Origin: Trichomonas vaginalis G3
Taxonomy: Eukaryota > Parabasalia > Trichomonadida > Trichomonadidae
Assembly: GCF_026262505.1 (NCBI RefSeq)
Contig: NC_067208.1
Span: forward strand, 2,170,001-2,234,000
DNA: 64,000 nucleotides
Direction of reading: 5' to 3'
This document shows, one piece after another, positions 56,999 to 64,000 of the stretch; position 1 is the stretch's first letter; each line of letters opens with the position of its first letter. The position numbers and the translations under genes were made by a program. Below the pieces are notes generated by a model, which had not been told where the DNA came from, did not search any database, and saw nothing but the letters and a program-made list of their open reading frames with translations.

Positions 56999-58199
56999 TT
57001 TGATTTTATTCATATAATTTTTATATATATTTGTGTTATATTAGTAAATATTTGCTTGTTATATTAATACAAAGTTGGTTTCTTTTAGAATATTGTTGAA
57101 ACAATGAAATCGTTTTATTGTTGCATTGAAATTATGTCGAATTCAATTGAAATGCCTCCAATACTTTAGTTTTAAAATGTTATTAAGATTTTCGAAGCTA
57201 GAATTAGAAATTAACATCATCAAACAAAAAATAAAGATTATGAGCAATTAATATCAATAAAAACCTCTAAAAAGTATTGGCTATATGTAGATAGGCAATG
57301 ATTTTTTATTAGCAAAGCAATTCCGATATGTTATCGCCAATAATTGTAAGAAATAACTTAACATTGAAAAGATATGTATTTAAATCCACATTTGAGATAG
57401 GTAAACGCTATATACAAATATAGACTATTAGTTCATCGTTAATGATATGAATTTCTCCAAGAAAAATTTTATTGTTATCAAAAATCGAGAAAGAATATGT
57501 TTATTGATGGAGAAAGTTAAGGGAAAAGTATTTCAAAACGTAATTTGGGGCTTTAATTCAGTGGGAAATTTAAAGGGATAATTATTGAAAACGTTGCAAC
57601 AAAATCAAAAATAAGACTAAACGATATTCATTGAAATATTGAAAGAATATTACGATCGTTAAATGTATTATTTGGACCTATATAAAAGAATTTATTCGAT
57701 AAATAGTGAGAGTACTCACAAAAAATATTTGATTGTGAAAAGTTTGATCTTAATTTTATGAAATATTTTACAAAAAGAGTTCGAAGATCAATCTATCTAT
57801 GACCACTCTACAAACAAAAATCAATGAGTACTTTGAATTTTTACAATATCACAAAATTTCTACACAATTGCAAACGCTAGGTACATTCGCCGAATGATTT
57901 TAATTTATTATTGTAATATGCATGAAGATTGGTATAATCCAAAATTATATGATTGATTAGATAACGGGCTTTTCAAATTGAGGAGAAGATTAACGTTTCT
58001 CATAGCTTTATCTTTCATAAAATCATCAATACTTAATTAAATATATTGCATTGTAATTTTTGAATGTATCCCATAAAAATTTTGTGAGTATTTGCAACAA
58101 AAATTATTAAAGGTGACATTGTATAATTTATGTTCTACATCTTGTTCTCTACATAATTCCAAATTTTTGAAATCAGAACGATAGTCAGAAATTTTTACT
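56999..58199. other. AT-rich spacer, 1.2 kb
   Basis: No gene or repeat seen. Confidence 0.6.
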
Positions 58200-58204
58200 T
58201 CATT
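58200..58204 (+). promoter_or_regulatory. Initiator for the kinase gene
   Basis: TCATT, an Inr match, 4 bases before the first ATG at 58209. Confidence 0.55.
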
Positions 58205-58208
58205 TTTG

Positions 58209-59024
58209 ATGATGAGTGACAAACCTCAAGTCTCTACGACTAACTCAGATGAAATTATGACTTTGAATACACAAGGTGGTGGTCATGGTCAGCTTCTTGC
58301 TGCCAAAAACTCACGCCTTGGCATAGATTGTGTTGCTAAGCCATTATTCAAGCATGAGAATCATTTTTATCGTGTTATGTCTAAGACACCACTTGTAGAT
58401 TGCCTTCCCCAATACTGCGGTAAGACTGTCTACAATGGAAGTGAATATCTACTTATAGAGGATTTAACAGCAGGCATGACTAGCCCTTGCATAGCAGATC
58501 TTAAGCTTGGAACACGCTCTTTCGAGATCGGTGTTCCCGAAAGCAAAAGATTGAAGCAATTACAGAATATGTCACGTTCGACATCTCCAAAATACGCAGT
58601 TCGTGTTATAGACGTATCGCTGCGTAAGAACGGATCAATAGTAAAGCGTTGGGACCGCAATTACGGCAAGAAAGCTTCCCTTAACTCATTAATTGACACA
58701 TTAAACAAATTTATCCCAACAAACAGAAGAGAAGAGTTCATAGCTAAAGTAGAAAACGTCATAAACAAGCTTACCATTGCCAAAGAGATGTACCCAGGAA
58801 GCCGCCTCTATTCAGCTTCTCTTTTGGTATGTTATGACTCAGATAGTCCAAATTCACCAATGCGTGTTGTTTTGATTGACTTCGCTCATGCCTACTGCGA
58901 CATTACTAAGAGCGGAGGAAAACTCGATGCCAGAGAATTTGATGATAATACTCTTCTCGGATTGAGAAATATAGTCCATATCTTCAACAGCCCTAACGAA
59001 ATTGAAGAAAGGACAAACTTGTAA
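58209..59024 (+). CDS. Inositol polyphosphate kinase (IPK family)
   Basis: 271 residues; two ATGs in tandem (58209, 58212). The catalytic PxxxDxKxG is present as PCIADLKLG at about 93-101, SASLL at 202-206, and the metal-binding IDF as VLIDFAHA at 221-228. The family (IP3K, IPMK, IP6K) phosphorylates soluble inositol phosphates with ATP. Length and a compact N-lobe fit IPMK/IP6K-like protist enzymes; which step it does cannot be told. Codon use is more GC-rich than neighbours, as in well-expressed genes. Confidence 0.88.
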   Translation: MMSDKPQVSTTNSDEIMTLNTQGGGHGQLLAAKNSRLGIDCVAKPLFKHENHFYRVMSKTPLVDCLPQYCGKTVYNGSEYLLIEDLTAGMTSPCIADLKLGTRSFEIGVPESKRLKQLQNMSRSTSPKYAVRVIDVSLRKNGSIVKRWDRNYGKKASLNSLIDTLNKFIPTNRREEFIAKVENVINKLTIAKEMYPGSRLYSASLLVCYDSDSPNSPMRVVLIDFAHAYCDITKSGGKLDAREFDDNTLLGLRNIVHIFNSPNEIEERTNL

Positions 59025-60432
59025 GTGCGAATAAAATTCATTATGCTATCTTATTTATGAAATTTTTTTTATTTTTTAAAAAAATTAATTTGATTTCAAA
59101 GCCAGTATATTAAAAATATAGTTTTGTACTAAGTTTATATTATAGTTAAAGGAAAAGTATCAATATTACATAGTTTTGGATATTTAAGGATCGTATTTTT
59201 GCATGAAAATTATATTTTATCGAAGAAAATAATAATTTACTTAAAATAAAATCATTTTATAGATTTAAAATCTATTGAAAATGTTTAATTCAATCAAAAA
59301 TTTAAAATGAATAGTTTTTCGAACCTTAATTTTTCAAAAAAAATTCGAAATTTGACTTTGAATCAGCAAAAAGAATGTTTTTCATCTCAGTTTTCCTAAT
59401 TTCAAAAAAATTTTGGAAAAGTAATGAACGAGTGTTTACTTGTACTACTCATTACTAGCTGTTTGAAATCAAAAACTCCTCTTAAAACAAAAATTTCTAT
59501 ATCGATTTTCTTAGCATCTCAACACACATCCATTATAGTAGTATACTTTCCACACAAATCAGCTTTTAGAAATGTGATCATAACATAAATAGAATTTTAA
59601 TATATTTGAAAATATTCAACAAATTCGTCAGTAATAGAATAACTCTCCGACTAAACATATACTAAAAACATATCAGTACAGCAATCAATCGTTGAATATA
59701 CTTAAGTAATTGAATATTTAGGTATACTTATACATAATTCTGATTAAAACTCTTTAGCAAAGAATCAATTAGTGTATGAAGGGAAGGGTGAGATAAACAC
59801 ACAGTTGTCGATACAATATCTTCTGAATTAACTGCATAATTCTTAATCTAAATACTTTGAAGATATAGCTCTTGGTATAATAATTTTCGCTGGTATCAGA
59901 TTTATTTTTTACAACTTTGAATGTTCCATCCGGAAGGAACAAATTCTTTTTTCATCGTAACTTAGGGAAAATGTATTGTTATTTAGATTATCTAATCCAT
60001 ATCTGCCATTATCTCACGCCAAATAAATATTTTTGTGTAATATGTGCAATTAGTTGTTAAGTTCGAGAATATTTTGTATTGACGTTAAAATTACAATCTA
60101 TGGTCACATGATCCCAGTTATCCTATCTATGGAGCTAAAGATTCTGTCGTGGTGAGCTTTGAAAGCGAAATCAAGTTCATTTCATAAACTATATCTGTAG
60201 GTTCTAAAAACTCGGATAGTTGAACCAGATTTTTAATGCATCGCCTTTATATATTTTATGCGTTTTGGACAAATTATTGACTGGTGATGACAATTGGCCA
60301 GCCAAATCAAAAAAGTTCGGTAAACAAAATGATTTCCATATTGGCAAGTGATCATAAAAAAGTTCCCGAAATCGATCATGAAAATGAATGGTGTTCTCTA
60401 TTCAAAACCGAAATTTTTAGCGATATGTCACT
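59025..60432. other. AT-rich spacer, 1.4 kb
   Basis: No gene seen. The reading frame upstream of 60443 is open as far as 60284, but it is better explained as leader. Confidence 0.6.
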
Positions 60433-60437
60433 TCACT
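60433..60437 (+). promoter_or_regulatory. Initiator for the quinone reductase gene
   Basis: TCACT, an Inr match, 5 bases before the ATG at 60443. It decides the start over in-frame ATGs at 60287, 60329 and 60425. Confidence 0.6.
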
Positions 60438-60442
60438 TTCAA

Positions 60443-61108
60443 ATGAGAGTTCTCATTCTCATCGCACACGCAGATTCCACACACAAAGCTACAGCATTTC
60501 GTATTGCTAAGGCCGCAGAGGAAGCATTCGATGCTGCAAAGATCGAATATCGTGAAGTAATTTTACATGAAGCTGGATTCGACCAAACATTAACAGAAAG
60601 AGACTTCATTGAAAGAAAATCAGATCATTTCGACTACATTGCCAACCGTGTCGAAGGCAATATTGTCGATGTTATCGTTAAACAAGAGCAAAATGTCGCA
60701 TGGGCAACAAACATCCTTGTTGTTGGCCCAATGTGGTATTTCAGATATCCAGCTTGCTTCCAGGCATGGATTGAACGTGTCTTATCCGGCACAAAGGGCG
60801 AAGGAAAGAGAGTTTCCTTCGTAATCTCAAATGAAGCTGATGAAGAGTACTATTCTGAGCATTCTCCAGAAGCTGGCTCCATCGAGCAACTTCTTTTCTC
60901 AGAATACGTCGCTTTCATCTACAGCAAATACACAGTTACAAGACCATTAGGATATTATAACGCAGGAATGGGCAAAATCCCAGATCCAGAGAAGGAAAAG
61001 GTTTGGATGGCCAAGTTCAAGAAGATTGTCGTCGATCTTGACAAGTGGCAGCTTTGGGGTACACATGCTAACAAACCACCGCTTTCCCCAGATACAATGA
61101 TTGAATAA
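60443..61108 (+). CDS. NAD(P)H quinone reductase-like flavoprotein
   Basis: 221 residues from the ATG at 60443, where the first beta strand (MRVLILIAHADST) begins as it does in the Flavodoxin_2/NQO family. The active-site segment GPMWYFRYPACFQAWIERVLS lies at 95-115 (typical P-(L/M)-(Y/W)-W... pattern). These FMN/FAD enzymes reduce quinones or azo compounds with NAD(P)H. In an oxygen-sensitive parasite this would help redox balance. The stop overlaps TAAA, a poly(A) signal. Confidence 0.85.
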   Translation: MRVLILIAHADSTHKATAFRIAKAAEEAFDAAKIEYREVILHEAGFDQTLTERDFIERKSDHFDYIANRVEGNIVDVIVKQEQNVAWATNILVVGPMWYFRYPACFQAWIERVLSGTKGEGKRVSFVISNEADEEYYSEHSPEAGSIEQLLFSEYVAFIYSKYTVTRPLGYYNAGMGKIPDPEKEKVWMAKFKKIVVDLDKWQLWGTHANKPPLSPDTMIE

Positions 61109-63530
61109 AGGATTTATTTTTATGTCAAATATCAAATTTACAAAAAAAATGTTTTGTAAAGTGTCATAATTTTTTATCAAAAATCAAATTTACAAAAAAT
61201 TGAATAAGAAAAACGATTTTCTTTTTTGCTCAAATTATGAAATCAATAAGTTACACTATGATCTCAGCAAAATAAATTTTCCCAATTTTGTAAAGTTATA
61301 TATTTGACATATGATTTTTTTTGGAAGATCCAATTTCAGATCAGTTTGATTCAGATCCATTTGGAATACTATAATCATAACAGATATTAACTCAGGTTCT
61401 CATATGCCATATATTATTGAATTTTGAATCATTCATGCACGTCCATTTTGATTGACTTGTTGTTTGAATCTGCTGGTAAGAATTATTGCAATCCAAACAA
61501 TGTATAACTAAAATACTGATGATTATTAATATTTTCTAGAATAAAATTTTCAGATCTGTGAAAGATCAGATAAAAAATCAGATAATTTCGTCGTGTAGAT
61601 ATCAAAATTAGCTATTGTATAATGAAATATGATAAAATATATTAATTTTCATCTTCGATGTAACCTCGTGGAGAATTTCGATGAAAAATTTTCTAACAGA
61701 AGATATTCCAGTGGCTTTAGACATGGATAATTAATGGTCATCGTAATGCGATCAATTCAATTTTATTTTGTGAATAGAATTGAATGAAATTTTATATTGT
61801 ATTCAAAAGCATATCAGATATATGCATTATTATTGTAAAAAATTTAGAAATAAAAATGTTATCCGCCGAATTGTATTCAATCAGAAAATTTTATTTCAAA
61901 TAAAATTCCTTGGTTATCTTTATCAAAAAATAATGATAACAGGGATACAGTAATAACAAATTTATGTATTCATTATGGGAAACTACAAAATCAATACTAG
62001 AAGCTAATTGATCCATAATTTTATCCTCAACAAAAATATATTTAAATTCATAAATAAGATTTTGTTTATGAAAATGTTTGAGGACATATATTATTAATTT
62101 CAATTAATTTTCTTCAAAATGATCTGCAGAATAATCAAAATTGAAGGAATTAAATCTCAACTTAGTGTATTATAATAAAATTAATACATTTCTCGCAAAA
62201 TCAAAGAAGCTAAAATTTGAAATAAAAATGAATATCTTATTCGATTGAATTGATAAAAATTACGTTTAACTTAATGCATTATTGAATAAATCAATATCAT
62301 TTTTAAAATAATTGCATTTTCTGATTTTCATTTTAAAAATTCTTGAAGTTTCGGAACATTTATAAAAGAATTATTTGAGTCAATACTTAACTCTTTCAAC
62401 TACTTTATCATACTCGTCTTTGTCATTGCATTGATCAGATTCATGGCAAACCGTAAACACTCATTCAAAAGTTCTATTTGAATTTTAAATACAATACTTG
62501 GTTGCCAGAAAAGTATCAAAATCTTAATTATTAATTGTTATTGATTTTGCTTGAGTTGCAAAATTAAATTGATGGTTGCAAAAAACCAACCACCAACAAT
62601 AAACTATTGGATAATTCCATGTAATTCAAATCCACTTGATTCTTGCTGTTACTTTGGGTATTTTTGAACTAGGAGTTTCTTCATCTTCTTTGATTTGTAA
62701 GAAAAAATTAATTTAATCATCTTAGGCTAGACCATTTTCTTTTGTTTGCACCAACATAAAAAATTAGCATGATACTCCATTTTGAGCCTAAACTATATAT
62801 GATAATAAAATATTGTAAAACAACACATTTTTTTAGTTTTTAAGGATATTACACTGTATATTTTTCGCATTAAAAGTAAACAATTTCAATCCAGCGTAAA
62901 ATCGAAAGTCGCTTTAATGTCATTTTGATATAATCAGTTAGTTTATAGTTGATATCATTGAACATACAAATTCTTATTTTTTTCTATATTTATCCTTCAA
63001 CGGTCAAGCTCCAATTCAACTACAACAAGAAAAATTAAGACATCTTCTACAATAACGTGTTATTTTGAAAATTATCTAATAAAATTTTAACGACATATAC
63101 AAAAGAAGTGCTACAATAGAATTTAATTAGTCTGAGAAGATCACGATATTGTGTGATAAAATATTGCGAGTTTTGTCTGATTCAAAGTGAATCAAGACAT
63201 GGAACATGTTTCACATTTGCTGTTAAATCATGTATTGTTAATAAATATAATGTCATAACAGAAATGCAAGTAAGATCAAAAGAATTTCAGATCAAAGGTG
63301 CAACTAACACAGACAATATATTCACGTACATTATTGAACACATATGTGTGAATGTTAAGTTAAAATATAGGTATTTTTTAAATTTGGTTTCTGATGATAT
63401 TAATATAGACTGTTGCTTTTGAAAGATTCAGACTTTGTATTAATCATATAATGTGGTTAAGACAGAAAAAGATTAAGTTAATGAAAGTGAATAGGTAATT
63501 ATTATTAACTATGGATTAAATTTAAAATAT
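61109..63530. other. AT-rich stretch, 2.4 kb, no gene
   Basis: No convincing gene. A GTG-initiated 89-codon ORF at 63153-63422 has no family or promoter. TTTTTTATCAAAAATCAAATTTACAAAAAA at 61168-61197 partly repeats 61126-61146. Confidence 0.55.
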
Positions 63531-64000
63531 AAAAAAAAAAAAAAAAAAAAAAAAGGTAGTGGGGCCTCCAGGCACTTCGTGCCTTCTAGCCCTGAGGATG
63601 ATTGGTATAATGAAGTTTTTTTTTTCTTGGGATGGCCTTCCGGGCTCTTCGTGCCCTCTAGCCCATAAAAAGTTTAGTATAAATGAAGTTTTTTATTCGG
63701 AAAACCTTCTTCTGGGTCGAAAACATTATATAATGTGTCACTTTTCACAAATTATATATGTTTTCATGTTTTGTCAAGACTTCTTCGTAAATGTTTTGTC
63801 AAGACTTCTTCGTAAATGTTTTGTCAAGACTTCTTCGTAAAATCAGACAAAAATAATGTTTAGGGTAGAAGGTTAGATCTAACCTCTTTTCTAACCTCTT
63901 TTCTACCCTCATGAATTTTCATGATTTCTTCGTACATGTTTTGTCAAGACTTCTTCGTAAAATGTTTTGTCAAGACTTCTTCGTAAAATCAGACAAAAAT
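63531..64000. mobile_element. Left end of a second Maverick (same family)
   Basis: An A-run (63531-63554) is followed by the same terminal sequence as 7882 onwards, including the left-end tandem duplication and the TCAAGACTTCTTCGTA subterminal repeats (more copies than element 1). One GATC palindrome lies at 63870-63885. Orientation is the same as element 1. The window ends before its first gene. Confidence 0.93.

Noticed and set aside
63153-63422. 89-codon ORF
   Set aside because: Starts with GTG, has no initiator or family, and lies in AT-rich DNA.

Overview
The window looks like nuclear DNA of a parabasalid protist, most probably Trichomonas vaginalis or a close relative. Genes are intronless and set in very AT-rich spacers. 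Several start codons lie 0-13 bases behind a trichomonad initiator (TCA-pyrimidine-A/T). The gene families also fit: BspA-like leucine-rich surface proteins, Pmp-like surface proteins, and abundant Maverick/Polinton DNA. The species call is an inference from these features.

Layout. (1) 1-3.9 kb: part of a mobile, virus-like element with a 797-residue superfamily 3 (SF3) helicase, two small genes and 63-bp repeats. (2) 3.9-7.85 kb: host DNA with a small unknown gene, an eight-copy 121-bp tandem array, and a Fringe-like glycosyltransferase. (3) 7859-31977: one complete 24.1-kb Maverick/Polinton, with A/T-run terminal inverted repeats (TIRs) and a perfect 6-bp target duplication (CACTCA). (4) 31.98-63.5 kb: host DNA. 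It holds two decayed Pmp-like genes, three seven-membrane-span paralogues (two with a small secreted coiled-coil gene pointing away from them), a 428-bp near-perfect palindrome, a divergent pair of BspA-like genes, an F5/8-type-C-like protein, a ketopantoate-reductase-like enzyme, an acidic protein, a coiled-coil protein, an inositol-polyphosphate-kinase-like protein and a flavodoxin-fold quinone reductase. (5) 63531-64000: the left end of a second Maverick of the same family.

The Maverick carries a virus-like gene set. Replication: a protein-primed-type DNA polymerase B and an SF3 helicase. Integration: a retroviral-type integrase. Packaging and capsid: a FtsK/HerA-type ATPase, a major capsid protein, a minor capsid (penton-like) protein, a large coiled-coil structural candidate, and two small amphipathic proteins that may attack membranes. 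Accessory genes: a KilA-N protein, a KilA-N/GIY-YIG (T5orf172) protein, a Dam-like adenine methyltransferase, a pair of paralogous unknown proteins, and a protein with a bacteriophage tail-fibre C-terminus and HxH repeats. The capsid gene (four frame changes) and integrase gene (three) are broken, and the polymerase seems to lack its exonuclease domain. This copy is therefore decaying, although most accessory genes are open.

The most striking signals are: the phage-type fibre in a eukaryotic Polinton; seven AGGTNAGATCTNACCT palindromes whose arms change together and whose centre is GATC, in an element that also encodes a Dam-like methylase; the 7TM/secreted-peptide gene pairs; and a hairpin array bracketed by an 18-bp direct repeat next to the packaging ATPase.
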